A DNA stretch of 64,000 nt from Thermus filiformis (GCF_000771745.2 NZ_JPSL02000038.1:132024-196023), one strand, 5' to 3'. Numbered from the stretch's first letter, positions 1 to 10,772 are shown. Translations and numbers: made by a program. Notes: a model not told the origin generated them from the sequence alone.

Positions 1-916
1 CGTTCCCCGCCAGCACCCCCCGGGCCTCGGCCACCAGGAGGAAGAGGAGGCGGTAGGCCAGGCGGAGCAGGTCCTCGTAGAAGGTCTGGGGGTTCTTCGC
101 CAGCTTCTCCCCGCCCGGCCCCCGCAAAAACCCCGTCCCCACCTGCTTCAAAAAGGCCTCCACCCCGTCCCTGAGCTTTTCCCTTGCCCGCTCCCCTTGG
201 CTCAGGGCCTCTTGGTAGTACTGCTCCAAAAGGCTTTCCCGCGCCTCGGCAGGGGTCTTGGGCAGGCGGGTGCGGTGCAGGAGGCGGAAGAGGAGGGCGA
301 ACTCCGCCTGGGCGTCCCCCTCCATCAGGGCCTGGAGGTCCACCTCGAGGTAGGCCTGCCGCCGGGCGAAGGGAGTCTGGCGCAAAAGCCGCAGGACGCG
401 GCCGTTGGTGACCAGGCCCCACAGGTGCTCCGAGGCGTTCAGGTAGTCCTGCATGAGGCCGTGGGGGGAGCGCCGCCCAAGGCCGGGGTCGGCCCGGGAG
501 AGGTCGCTCTCGTAGCTCACCACCAGGACCGGGGGCGCCCCGGGCTCCGGCCCCGCCCGGTGGGAGATGGGCCAGCGCCGCCCCCCGGCCTCCACGTAGC
601 CCTGCCAGGTGAGGCTGTAGCCCAGAAGCCCCAGGAAGGGCATGGCCCACCCCTCCCGGGTGAGGCTGGTCTTGGACTCCCCCTCCCCCAGGCGCTCGAG
701 CCGCCTTTGGAAGAGGACCCAGTAGGCCTTGGCGTCCTCATAGGCCTGGGCGATGGCCTCGGCCAAGGAGCCCTTAAGGCCGAAGTCCTGGGGCCTTTGC
801 CCCGGCACCTCCCCCCTGCCCAGGCGCTCCAGGAAGTCCTGGGCGAAAAGCCCCCCCTCCACCCGGATGGCCCTTCCCGCCTTGGAAAGCGACTGCGCCT
901 CCTTCTCCAGAACCAT
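1..916 (-). CDS. Large N6-adenine DNA methylase, N-terminal part (DrmMI/Eco57I-like), partial
   Basis: The frame opens at an ATG two bases after the helicase stop codon and stays open to the left edge, giving about 305 residues with no stop. The visible part is the N-terminal non-catalytic region of large Eco57I-type methylases: a charged helical start, then a stretch around ERAREKLRDGVE and YRLLFLLVAEARGVL that I associate with N6-adenine methylases paired with SNF2 helicases. The SAM-binding and NPPY motifs would lie beyond the edge, so catalysis cannot be checked. Tight coupling to the helicase suggests one transcript and a restriction or phage-defence role, with the methylase marking self DNA. 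The DISARM class 1 DrmMI assignment is an inference; a BREX PglX or type IIG enzyme is possible. Confidence 0.7.
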   Translation of the reverse strand, partial: MVLEKEAQSLSKAGRAIRVEGGLFAQDFLERLGRGEVPGQRPQDFGLKGSLAEAIAQAYEDAKAYWVLFQRRLERLGEGESKTSLTREGWAMPFLGLLGYSLTWQGYVEAGGRRWPISHRAGPEPGAPPVLVVSYESDLSRADPGLGRRSPHGLMQDYLNASEHLWGLVTNGRVLRLLRQTPFARRQAYLEVDLQALMEGDAQAEFALLFRLLHRTRLPKTPAEARESLLEQYYQEALSQGERAREKLRDGVEAFLKQVGTGFLRGPGGEKLAKNPQTFYEDLLRLAYRLLFLLVAEARGVLAGN

Positions 917-918
917 GC

Positions 919-3693
<2,775 letters not shown>

Positions 3694-3785
3694 ATCCGCC
3701 CTCCCCCCGAAGGGGCTTTACAGAAGCATACAGGGAACGCCGCCAATCCCGGGTGCATAGACCCCCTTCCCGGCCGGGGGAGGCG

Positions 3786-3818
3786 AAAAACGAAAAACCC
3801 CCGGCTCGAGGCCGGGGG
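3786..3818 (-). terminator. Intrinsic terminator at the distal end of the CRISPR array
   Basis: On the minus strand an 8-bp GC stem (CCCCCGGC/GCCGGGGG, loop of five bases, 3798-3818) is followed by TTTTTCGTTTTT. Its first stem base is shared with the outermost base of the last CRISPR repeat, so transcription coming through the array would stop right after the final repeat and before the helicase gene. Confidence 0.8.
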
Positions 3819-4383
3819 TCGCAATCCCCTTACGGGGAAGCATCTCTTGCAACCTCTGGACGAGGTGAAGGGCCTCGGCGGCAGGAAGAAGTAGTCGCAA
3901 TCCCCTTACGGGGAAGCATCTCTTGCAACATTTGTCCAGAATGCCGGGCGAATGCTAGGCGGGAAAAGGTTGTCGCAATCCCCTTACGGGGAAGCATCTC
4001 GTGCAACCGCTTTGGGCAGGCTTCCGGCCCAAGGCGATTTTGGACTAGTCGCAATCCCCTTACGGGGAAGCATCTCGTGCAACACTGGCTTGGTTTACAA
4101 GGGTTGAGGAAGTCTGGACCGTGTCGCAATCCCCTTACGGGGAAGCATCTCGTGCAACCAGGCCCTGGAGTTCCGCCGCGAGGTGGTGGCCCGGGTGGGG
4201 TCGCAATCCCCTTACGGGGAAGCATCTCGTGCAACTTCGACCCGGCGGTGGCTCAACTCCTCAGCATCCTCGGGTCGCAATCCCCTTACGGGGAAGCATC
4301 TCGTGCAACTCCTACCGCTACTTGATCCGCAAGGAGGATCAAGAATAGTCGCAATCCCCTTACGGGGAAGCATCTCGTGCAAC
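3818..4383 (-). CRISPR. CRISPR array, 8 repeats and 7 spacers, transcribed leftward
   Basis: Eight 36-bp repeats start at 3818, 3894, 3972, 4048, 4123, 4200, 4274 and 4348. On the plus strand each begins GTCGCAATCCCC, contains the palindrome CCCCTTACGGGG and ends TGCAAC. Spacers are 40, 42, 40, 39, 41, 38 and 38 bp. Repeats 1 and 2 read CTCTTGC where repeats 3-8 read CTCGTGC. On the minus strand the repeat ends ATTGCGAC, matching the eight-base 5' handle known for Thermus thermophilus type III crRNAs. The terminator on the left and the repeat variants on the left both say that the leader is on the right and that the spacer at 4310-4347 is the newest. No cas gene is in the window, so the array must rely on Cas proteins encoded elsewhere. 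Confidence 0.97.
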
Positions 4384-4616
4384 GGTACCCCCAGAAAAAC
4401 CACGTCCAGGACAGCGCCCGTAGAGGGGGGGTTTGTGAGAAAGATGAAGCTTGGAATATATACACGGCGCATAAGGGCGGTTTTCGGGGGTTTTGTGCGA
4501 CTGGAAGCCGCAGGAAGAAGGGGCGATGAGAAGGGGAAAACGCATATTGCCCATCCCCAAGGGAAGAACCGGCTTTCAAGGTCCCCGTCCGGAGCTCCGG
4601 ACAAGGCCATTATAGC
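4384..4616 (-). promoter_or_regulatory. Probable CRISPR leader with TATAAT box
   Basis: This stretch is less GC-rich than its surroundings and has no supportable gene. On the minus strand it carries a perfect TATAAT (4609-4614) pointing at the array, about 225 bases upstream of the first repeat. A recognisable -35 box was not found 17 bases upstream. Its position next to the uniform end of the array fits a leader. A perfect 16-bp palindrome lies just downstream of the -10 box. Confidence 0.6.
4587..4602. promoter_or_regulatory. Perfect 16-bp palindrome in the CRISPR leader
   Basis: GTCCGGAGCTCCGGAC is its own reverse complement. It sits seven bases downstream of the leader TATAAT in the direction of transcription, so it covers the likely transcription start. 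It could be an operator for a dimeric regulator or a chance GC-rich palindrome. Confidence 0.35.
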
Positions 4617-4834
4617 ACTTCACTGAAACGGTGGACTTGGTCTACTCTTGGGGCAGAAGCGCCGTGCTGGACTAAGCTTTATTTTTTGAAGTGCGAGATT
4701 TGCCTTTTCCGTCGCGTCAAGTGGCACCTGGGGAGAGGAGGGCGGGGGGCCTGTCCCTTGGGCGGCGGGCTACAGAAGGAGGGATGGAGCCTAGAGGGGG
4801 GCAGGGATAAATCCTTTGGGGGTCAGTTTTGGGG
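4617..4834. other. Intergenic stretch between CRISPR leader and tRNA terminator
   Basis: About 220 bases with no supportable gene. The short open frames here lack a ribosome binding site and any recognisable protein. Apart from AT-rich patches (for example around 4676-4690) I see no structured RNA or repeat. Confidence 0.5.
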
Positions 4835-4872
4835 GTCAAAAGGCTACCGCCCTCACTTCCGAGGGCGGTAGC
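4835..4872 (-). terminator. Terminator of the tRNA-Thr gene
   Basis: A perfect 12-bp stem (GCTACCGCCCTC, loop of six, 4843-4872) is followed on the minus strand by CTTTTGACC. It lies 14 bases after the tRNA 3' end. Confidence 0.85.
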
Positions 4873-4886
4873 TTTGCATCCTGGAC

Positions 4887-4961
4887 TGGAGCCGGTGGCC
4901 GGATTTGAACCGGCGGCCTACCGCTTACGAGGCGGTTGCTCTACCGCTGAGCTACACCGGC
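4887..4961 (-). tRNA. tRNA-Thr(CGT)
   Basis: On the minus strand the acceptor arm GCCGGTG pairs with CACCGGC, followed by U and an encoded CCA. The D arm reads GTAGCTCAGCGGTAGAGC. The anticodon loop CTCGTAA lies between ACCGC and GCGGT, giving anticodon CGT, which reads ACG for threonine. The T arm contains GGTTCAAATCC. Length is 75 including CCA. It has its own promoter and terminator. Confidence 0.96.
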
Positions 4962-4972
4962 CCGCCCAGGAG

Positions 4973-5001
4973 ATTCTAGACCAGGGGGCGCGCTTGCGCA
5001 A
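4973..5001 (-). promoter_or_regulatory. Promoter of tRNA-Thr
   Basis: On the minus strand TTGCGC (4996-5001) and TAGAAT (4973-4978) are separated by exactly 17 bases, and the tRNA starts 12 bases after the -10 box. This is a good sigma-70-type promoter, divergent from murI. Confidence 0.75.
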
Positions 5002-5029
5002 GGGGCCCCCGGGCCATAGGATGGGCGGC

Positions 5030-5806
5030 GTGCGCCCTGATCCGAGGCTTCCCATCGGCGTGTTTGACTCCGGCGTGGGAGGGCTGACCGTGCTCAAGGC
5101 CCTGAGGGAGGCCCTGCCGCTCGAGGACTTCCTGTACTTCGGGGACACCGCCCGCGTCCCCTACGGCCAGAAGCCCCTGGGAATGGTCCGCCGCTTCGCC
5201 TGGGAGATCGCGGGCTTTCTGCTGCGGGAGGGGGTGAAGGCCATCGTGGTGGCCTGCAACACCGCCTCCTCCGCCGCCCTGCCCGAGCTCGCCGAGGCGC
5301 TTTCCGTCCCCGTCTTCGGCGTCTTGGAGCCCGCGGCCGAGGAGGCCAGGGCCTACGCCCGGGTAGGGCTGATCGGGACCACGGCCACGGTGGAAAGCCG
5401 GGCCTACGAGCGCTTCGTGCCCCTGGCCTGGGCCCGGGCCTGCCCCCTCTTCGTCCCCCTGGTGGAGGAGGGGCTCTGGAACGACCCGGTGGCCCTCCTG
5501 GTGGCCCGGCACTACCTCGAGGACGCCCCGGAGGACCTCGAGGCCCTCATCCTGGGCTGCACCCACTACCCCTTCCTCAAGGACACCCTCCGGCAGGTCC
5601 TTCCCGGGGTGCGGCTCATAGACTCCGCCCAGGCCACGGCCAGGAAGGTGGCCTCGGCCCTCCAGGCCCAGGGCCTCCTGAACCCGGCGGGGAGCGGACG
5701 CACCGTGCACTACGTTACAGGGGACACGGAGAGCTACCGGGTCCTGGCCCAGAGGCTCGGGGAAGAGGTGGAGGAGCTGAGGGCCGTGGCGCTTTCCGAG
5801 CTATAG
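5030..5806 (+). CDS. murI: Glutamate racemase
   Basis: Converts L- to D-glutamate for peptidoglycan. The cofactor-independent two-cysteine mechanism is visible: FDSGVGG at the N-terminus, VACNTASS with the first catalytic cysteine near residue 70, and LGCTHYPF with the second near 180. About 258 residues, the normal family length. An ATG at 5021 is in frame, but TAGGAT (5017-5022) lies seven bases before the GTG at 5030, the spacing seen for leaderless genes throughout this window, so GTG 5030 is preferred. It is followed by a LOG protein and rdgB on the same strand. Confidence 0.93.
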   Translation: MRPDPRLPIGVFDSGVGGLTVLKALREALPLEDFLYFGDTARVPYGQKPLGMVRRFAWEIAGFLLREGVKAIVVACNTASSAALPELAEALSVPVFGVLEPAAEEARAYARVGLIGTTATVESRAYERFVPLAWARACPLFVPLVEEGLWNDPVALLVARHYLEDAPEDLEALILGCTHYPFLKDTLRQVLPGVRLIDSAQATARKVASALQAQGLLNPAGSGRTVHYVTGDTESYRVLAQRLGEEVEELRAVALSEL

Positions 5807-5813
5807 TCAGGCC

Positions 5814-6452
5814 ATGAAGCCCCTGATAGACCAGCTGCACCACGAGGACGCCTGGCGGCTCTTCCGCATCATGGCCGAGTTCGTGGAGGGGTTTGAGGTC
5901 CTGGGGGGGATAGAGGTTCCCCTGGTCTCCGTCTTTGGCTCAGCCCGCTTCAGCGAGGGCCACCCCGCCTACGAGATGGGGTACCGGCTGGGCCGGGCCC
6001 TGGCCGAGGCGGGCTTCGGGGTGGTCACGGGAGGCGGGCCCGGGGTGATGGAGGCGGTGAACCGGGGGGCGTTTGAGGCGGGCGGGGTCTCGGTGGGGCT
6101 GAACATAGAACTCCCCCAAGAGAAGCCCAACCGCTACCAGACCCACAGCCTTAGCCTGAGCTACTTCTTCGTGCGCAAGGTCCTCTTCGTCCGGTACGCG
6201 GTGGGGTTCGTCCTCCTGCCCGGGGGGTTCGGGACCCTGGACGAGCTCTCCGAGGTCCTGGTCCTCGTCCAGACGGAAAAGGTCCACCCCTTCCCCATCT
6301 ACGTCCTCCCCAAGGCCTACTGGCAGGGCCTTTTGGACTGGATGGCCTTCCTCCAGGAGGAGGGGGCGATAGACGAGAAGGACCTGGGCCTCCTCACCCC
6401 CCTGAACGCCCCGGATGAGGTAATCCAAGACCTTAAAAAACGGCTATCCTGA
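5814..6452 (+). CDS. LOG-family (TIGR00730-type) nucleotide-processing protein
   Basis: A 212-residue Rossmann-fold protein of the LOG/lysine-decarboxylase-like family. Diagnostic motifs are VFGSARFSEG near residue 40, VTGGGPGVMEAVNRGA near 72, and LLPGGFGTLDEL near 134, which is the PGGxGTxxE signature. Family members hydrolyse nucleoside 5'-monophosphates to free base and ribose 5-phosphate; the physiological substrate here is not known. TATAGT (5802-5807), overlapping the murI stop codon, is six bases before the ATG, suggesting a leaderless transcript in addition to read-through from murI. Confidence 0.88.
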   Translation: MKPLIDQLHHEDAWRLFRIMAEFVEGFEVLGGIEVPLVSVFGSARFSEGHPAYEMGYRLGRALAEAGFGVVTGGGPGVMEAVNRGAFEAGGVSVGLNIELPQEKPNRYQTHSLSLSYFFVRKVLFVRYAVGFVLLPGGFGTLDELSEVLVLVQTEKVHPFPIYVLPKAYWQGLLDWMAFLQEEGAIDEKDLGLLTPLNAPDEVIQDLKKRLS

Positions 6453-6456
6453 GGGC

Positions 6457-7071
6457 ATGGAGCTCGTTCTCGCCACCGCCAACCCCGGGAAGTTCCGGGA
6501 GCTCGCCGAGGGGCTCAAGCCCTTGGGCTTCGCCCTGCGCTCCCTTTTGGACTTCCCCGGCCTCCGCCTCCCCGAGGAGACCGGGGCGACCTTTGAGGAC
6601 AACGCCTTCCTGAAGGCCGCCTACACCGCCAAGGCCACCGGGCTTCCTGCCCTGGCGGACGACTCCGGCCTGGTGGTGCCCGCCCTCGGGGGGGAGCCCG
6701 GGGTCTACAGCGCCCGCTACGGGGGGAAGGCCACGGACCGGGAGCGGAACGTCTACCTCCTGGAGAGGATGCGCCACCTCAAGGGGGAGGAGCGGAAGGC
6801 CCGCTTCGTGGCCGTTTTGGTCCTGGCCTTTCCCGACGGGCACGCGGAGCTCTACCGGGGGGAGGTGGAGGGGTACATCCTCGAGGCCCCCCGGGGCGAG
6901 GGGGGGTTCGGCTACGACCCCCTCTTCTACCTCCCGGAGGCGGGCAAGACCTTCGCGGAGATGAGCCCGGAGGAGAAGGCCCGCCACTCCCACCGGGGCC
7001 GGGCCCTCTCGGCCCTCCTACAGGCCTGGAAGGACGGCCCCCCGCCCCGGGAGACCAGTCGGCTGGAATGA
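6457..7071 (+). CDS. rdgB: XTP/dITP diphosphatase (HAM1/RdgB)
   Basis: Removes non-canonical purine triphosphates (XTP, dITP, ITP) from the nucleotide pool by hydrolysing them to monophosphate and pyrophosphate. The family signature is clear: LATANPGKFRE at the N-terminus, EETGATFEDNAFLKA near residue 45, ADDSGLVV near 70, the GGFGYDPLFYLPE block near 150, and the SHRGRAL end. 204 residues, the usual size. TATCCT (6445-6450) ends six bases before the ATG. The 3' end overlaps the next gene by four bases. Confidence 0.95.
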   Translation: MELVLATANPGKFRELAEGLKPLGFALRSLLDFPGLRLPEETGATFEDNAFLKAAYTAKATGLPALADDSGLVVPALGGEPGVYSARYGGKATDRERNVYLLERMRHLKGEERKARFVAVLVLAFPDGHAELYRGEVEGYILEAPRGEGGFGYDPLFYLPEAGKTFAEMSPEEKARHSHRGRALSALLQAWKDGPPPRETSRLE

Positions 7072-8099
7072 AGGTCCTCTCGCCCCACATCGCCCTCTAC
7101 CGCCTGTTTGACCTGGCGGACGAGATAGACCTTTCCCGGCTGGCCATCCCCCGGCTCCGCCTCTCCCGGCCCCGGCTGGGGGCGGTCCGGTACGAGACGC
7201 CCCCCGCCCAAATAGAGCTCGGGGTGCGGAGCGTGGAGGGGGTGTCGGGCTTGCTTCTGGCCCGGCTCTACGAGTTCGGGGTGGCCTCCTTGTCCTTCCG
7301 CGTCCACCTGGGGGAGGAGGTGGAGTGGGAGGCCTTCGTGGAGAAGGCCCTAAGCCTCCCCGAGGAGCCGGTCTGGGAGGGGTTCTTCCTGGCGGAGCTG
7401 GCCGCCCTCGAGCCCTACCTCAAGGGGGCCCTGCTCCGGCCGGAGGCGGAGTGGGGGCAGGAGGAGTTCACCGTCTACCACGCCCTGGGCCTGGAGGGGA
7501 CCCCGGCCTCCCAGGCCCCTTTGGACCTCACCCCCCTCTGGATGGGGGCCCGGGAGGAGTTCGCCCCCGAGGTGCGGCGGGAGATGGACCGGTACCGGTA
7601 CAGCTACTCCACCGAGGACCTGGCCCTTTTGGGGTTTGACCGGGTCCTGATCCTGGACTCGGAGGGGATCTGGGACATAGCCGACCTGGTGGAGTTCGTC
7701 CACGCCCAGCTCCTGGAGCTCTCCTACTACGACCGGGTCCTGGCCCAGGAGCTCGAGGCCATCCCCAGCCTGCTTAGGCCGGGGGGGTTCTTCAGCTACG
7801 GCCGCCTCCAGCGCCTGCGGCGGAGGCTGATGGGCCGGCACGCGGAGATCGCCGACGTGAAGGCCCGGATGGAGGGGGCGCTCAGGATCACGGAGGACCT
7901 CTTTTACGCCAAGATCTACCGGGCCGCCCTGGAGCTTTACGGGGCGCACGAGCTGGAGCGGAGCGTGGAGGAGAAGCTCCGGGTCCTGGAGGCCACCTAC
8001 GCCATGGTCACGGAGGAGGTGGTCCACCTGCGCAGCCAGGCGGTGGAGGTGGGCATCCTGGCCCTGATCGCCTTTGAGGTCCTGCGGGCCCTGCTTTAG
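7068..8099 (+). CDS. RMD1/DUF155-like protein with C-terminal membrane segment
   Basis: A 343-residue protein translationally coupled to rdgB by an ATGA overlap. It has no recognised catalytic motif. A central block reads FDRVLILDSEGIWD, followed by a long helical region with many arginines, and a single hydrophobic segment VGILALIAFEVLRALL at the extreme C-terminus that should tail-anchor it in the membrane. That order (beta-rich N-terminus, LLILDSE-like block, coiled helices, C-terminal helix) resembles the RMD1/RMND1/DUF155 family, but I cannot confirm it. Function unknown. Confidence 0.65.
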   Translation: MKVLSPHIALYRLFDLADEIDLSRLAIPRLRLSRPRLGAVRYETPPAQIELGVRSVEGVSGLLLARLYEFGVASLSFRVHLGEEVEWEAFVEKALSLPEEPVWEGFFLAELAALEPYLKGALLRPEAEWGQEEFTVYHALGLEGTPASQAPLDLTPLWMGAREEFAPEVRREMDRYRYSYSTEDLALLGFDRVLILDSEGIWDIADLVEFVHAQLLELSYYDRVLAQELEAIPSLLRPGGFFSYGRLQRLRRRLMGRHAEIADVKARMEGALRITEDLFYAKIYRAALELYGAHELERSVEEKLRVLEATYAMVTEEVVHLRSQAVEVGILALIAFEVLRALL

Positions 8100-8130
8100 G
8101 GTGGGTGTTTGGCCGGTGGGGCGGAAGACA

Positions 8131-8204
8131 CTTGTCCTTTCCCGGGAGTGTTAAGATAGCCCAGGGCGATAAGGAAACGTTCCCAGACGCCCCAAGGAGG
8201 TCGG
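8131..8204 (+). promoter_or_regulatory. malE leader: weak promoter, possible LacI-type site, strong SD
   Basis: The region has TTGTCC (8132 on) and TAAGAT about 14 bases later, a poorly spaced promoter. GGAAACGTTCC at 8173-8183 is an imperfect palindrome around CG, resembling LacI-family operators. AAGGAGG ends five bases before the malE ATG. A similar GAAAGCGTTCC occurs before malG. Confidence 0.35.
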
Positions 8205-8205
8205 T

Positions 8206-9402
8206 ATGAAGAAATGGCTTCTGGCACTCGGGCTTTTGGGCGGCCTGGCCCTGGCTCAGGGGAAGATCACCGTCTGGACCCACTTCGGCGGGCCGGAGCT
8301 GGACTGGCTGAAGAAGCAGGCGGCCACCTTTGAGAAGACGAGCGGGACCAAGGTAGAGGTGGTGGAGGTCCCCTTCGGGGACATCAAGCAGAAGTTCATC
8401 CTGGGGGCCCCGCAGGGCCAGGCGGCGGACCTGGTGGTCACCGTCCCCCACGACTGGCTCGGGGAGATGGCCCAGGCCGGGGTCCTGGAGCCCATGGACA
8501 AGTACGTGACCAAGGGCTACCTGGGGGACCTCCAGGAGGTGGGGGTGGAGGCCTTCACCTTCGGGGGTAAGCTCTTCGGCCTCCCCGCCTACGCGGAGAG
8601 CGTGGCCCTCATCTACAACAAGAAGTACGTGAAGGAGCCCCCCAAGACCTGGGAGGAGTTCCTGGCCCTGGCCCAGAAGCTCACCACCGGCTCCACCTTC
8701 GGCTTCCTCTACAACATCGGCGACCCCTACTTCAACTTCGGCTTCTTCAAGGCCTACGGGGTGGAAGGCGTCTTCGGCAAGGACGCCAAGGGGAACCTGG
8801 ACCCCGGCAAGCTCCTCCTCCAGGGGGAGGCGGCGGAAAAGGCCCTGGGCTTCATCCGCGACCTGCGGTTCAAGTACCGCCTCGTCCCCGAGGGGGTGGA
8901 CTACGGTGTGGCGGACAGCGCCTTTAAGGACGGGGCGGCGGCCATGATCATCAACGGCCCCTGGGCCCTGGGGGACTACAAGAAGGCCAAGGTGGACTTC
9001 GGCATCGCCCCCTTCCCCACCCCGCCCGGCGCCAAGAACCCCTGGGGGCCCTTCCTGGGCGTGCAGGGCGTGGTGGTGAACGCCTACTCCAAGAACAAGA
9101 CCGCGGCGGTGAACTTCGCCAAGACCCTGGTTTCGGGCCAGGCCCAGGTCTCCTTCAACCAGGCGGGCGGCCGCATCCCCGTCTCCAAGAGCGCGGTCAA
9201 GTCCCTGGAGAAGGACCCGGTGGTGGCGGGCTTCTCCAAGGTCTTCCCCCTGGGCACGCCCATGCCCAACATCCCCGAGATGGGCAAGGTCTGGGGCCCC
9301 TGGGGGAACGCCATCAACCTGGCCATCCAGAAGGCGGACTCCAACCTGAAGAAGATCGTGGAAGACATGGTGAGCGAGATTAAGAAGGCCATCGGCCGCT
9401 AA
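8206..9402 (+). CDS. malE: Maltose/maltodextrin-binding protein of an ABC transporter
   Basis: A 398-residue periplasmic solute-binding protein. The start MKKWLLALGLLGGLALAQG is a signal peptide, with likely cleavage after ALAQ or ALA. The mature protein opens KITVWTHFGGPELDWLKK, the usual family-1 sugar-binding opening, and contains PAYAESVALIYNKKYV and MIINGPWA, typical of MalE. It delivers maltodextrins to the MalFG permeases encoded directly downstream. AAGGAGG precedes the ATG. A terminator hairpin follows the stop, as expected where binding protein is made in excess over permease. No MalK ATPase is in this cluster, so a shared ATPase elsewhere is likely. Confidence 0.93.
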   Translation: MKKWLLALGLLGGLALAQGKITVWTHFGGPELDWLKKQAATFEKTSGTKVEVVEVPFGDIKQKFILGAPQGQAADLVVTVPHDWLGEMAQAGVLEPMDKYVTKGYLGDLQEVGVEAFTFGGKLFGLPAYAESVALIYNKKYVKEPPKTWEEFLALAQKLTTGSTFGFLYNIGDPYFNFGFFKAYGVEGVFGKDAKGNLDPGKLLLQGEAAEKALGFIRDLRFKYRLVPEGVDYGVADSAFKDGAAAMIINGPWALGDYKKAKVDFGIAPFPTPPGAKNPWGPFLGVQGVVVNAYSKNKTAAVNFAKTLVSGQAQVSFNQAGGRIPVSKSAVKSLEKDPVVAGFSKVFPLGTPMPNIPEMGKVWGPWGNAINLAIQKADSNLKKIVEDMVSEIKKAIGR

Positions 9403-9407
9403 GCTTC

Positions 9408-9436
9408 GGGCCGGACCCTTGGGGTCCGGCCCTTTT
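9408..9436 (+). terminator. Attenuating terminator between malE and malF
   Basis: A 10-11 bp stem GGGCCGGACC/GGTCCGGCCC with a short loop is followed by TTTT. The malF ATG begins four bases later, so partial read-through probably sets malE above malFG. Confidence 0.85.
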
Positions 9437-9440
9437 CGCC

Positions 9441-10772
9441 ATGAAACACCCCCAAGGCATCCGTGGGTTCCTCCTTAGCCTGGGCCTCCTTCTCTTTCTC
9501 CTCCTAGCCTCGGTGGGCCTGGCGCTTTTCGCCTTCTTTACTCTTGAGGTCTTCCTGCCCCTTCCCGGCTGGAGCATCCTCCTCCTGAGCCTGGCCTTCC
9601 TGGTCCCGGGGGCGGTCCTTCTGGCCCGGAGGTTCCCCTTCCTTTCCGACTGGTACTACCTCCTCCCCGCCCTCTCCTTCCTGCTGGTCTTCACCGTCTA
9701 CCCCATCGTCCTCACCCTCTACCTGGCCTTCACCGACTACTCGGGGGCGCGAAACGGCATGCCCGACCGCTCCACCGAGACCCGGGTCCTCGAGGTGAAG
9801 GGGAAGAGCCTGGTCCTGGAGGGGCCCGCCCGGGAGGCCCTGCGCTGCGACCCCTGCCAGGGGGTGCCGGTGGAGGTCTACACCCAGGCGGGGCAGCGGT
9901 TCCGCACCCGGGTCCTTTCGGAGGAGGGGGACCGGATCGTCCTCGAGGCCCTTCCCCCCTTCACGCCCCAGTACGTGGCCAAGATCAACGCCTTCCGCTT
10001 CGTGGGCTTCCGCAACTTCGCCTACATCCTCTCCCAGGCGGGCAAGGCCCTGATCCCCGTCTTCGGCTGGAACGTGGCCTTCGCCACCCTGACCGTCCTC
10101 CTGAACGCCCTGGTGGGAGGAGTGCTGGGGATCCTGCTCAACAACAAGGCCCTGCGGCTGAGGAACCTCTACCGGACCCTGCTCATCGTCTCCTGGGCCC
10201 TGCCCGGGGTCATCACGGTGCAGGTGTGGGTGGCCCTTTTGAACTACAACTTCGGGGCCATCAACCGCCTTCTGGGGGTCCTGGGCATCTACCCCATCCC
10301 CTGGCTTTTGGACCCCGACTGGGCCAAGGTGGCCGTTTTGCTGGTCAACCTCTGGCTGGGCTTCCCCTACATGATGACCGCCACCCTGGGGGCGCTTTCC
10401 ACCATTCCCGACGAGCTCTACGAGGCGGCCCGGGTGGACGGGGCGAGCCCCTGGCAGGCCTTTTTGAACATCACCCTGCCCCTCCTCCGCCAGCCCATGA
10501 CCCCTATTCTCCTCTCCTCCTTCGCCTTTAACTTCAACAACTTCTACATCATCTACCTGCTCACCGGGGGCGGTCCGCCCCAGGAGGGCCGGCTCGCCAC
10601 CGCCCAGGCCACGGACATCCTGATCTCCTGGGCCTACAAGACCGCCTTCACCGCCGAGGGGCAGTCCGCCTACGGCCTGGGGGCGGCCATCAGCCTCCTG
10701 ATCTTCCTCCTCACCGTGGCCATCAGCCTGGTGAACTTCCGCCTCACGGGGGCGCTACGGGAGGTGCGCTGA
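9441..10772 (+). CDS. malF: Maltose ABC transporter permease MalF
   Basis: A 443-residue integral membrane protein. Three N-terminal hydrophobic stretches are followed by a periplasmic insertion of about 100 residues (roughly 100-200), the MalF P2-type domain, including a CDPC pair, and then the permease core with the EAA loop EAARVDGASPWQAFLNITLPLL near residue 335-355 that docks on the ATPase. The match to MalF is by this architecture and by position after malE. The stop TGA overlaps the first base of a palindromic repeat element. Confidence 0.93.
   Translation: MKHPQGIRGFLLSLGLLLFLLLASVGLALFAFFTLEVFLPLPGWSILLLSLAFLVPGAVLLARRFPFLSDWYYLLPALSFLLVFTVYPIVLTLYLAFTDYSGARNGMPDRSTETRVLEVKGKSLVLEGPAREALRCDPCQGVPVEVYTQAGQRFRTRVLSEEGDRIVLEALPPFTPQYVAKINAFRFVGFRNFAYILSQAGKALIPVFGWNVAFATLTVLLNALVGGVLGILLNNKALRLRNLYRTLLIVSWALPGVITVQVWVALLNYNFGAINRLLGVLGIYPIPWLLDPDWAKVAVLLVNLWLGFPYMMTATLGALSTIPDELYEAARVDGASPWQAFLNITLPLLRQPMTPILLSSFAFNFNNFYIIYLLTGGGPPQEGRLATAQATDILISWAYKTAFTAEGQSAYGLGAAISLLIFLLTVAISLVNFRLTGALREVR

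Noticed and set aside
4686-4871. A 61-codon open frame between CRISPR leader and tRNA
   Set aside because: No SD or -10 box at its start, and it runs into the tRNA terminator hairpin.
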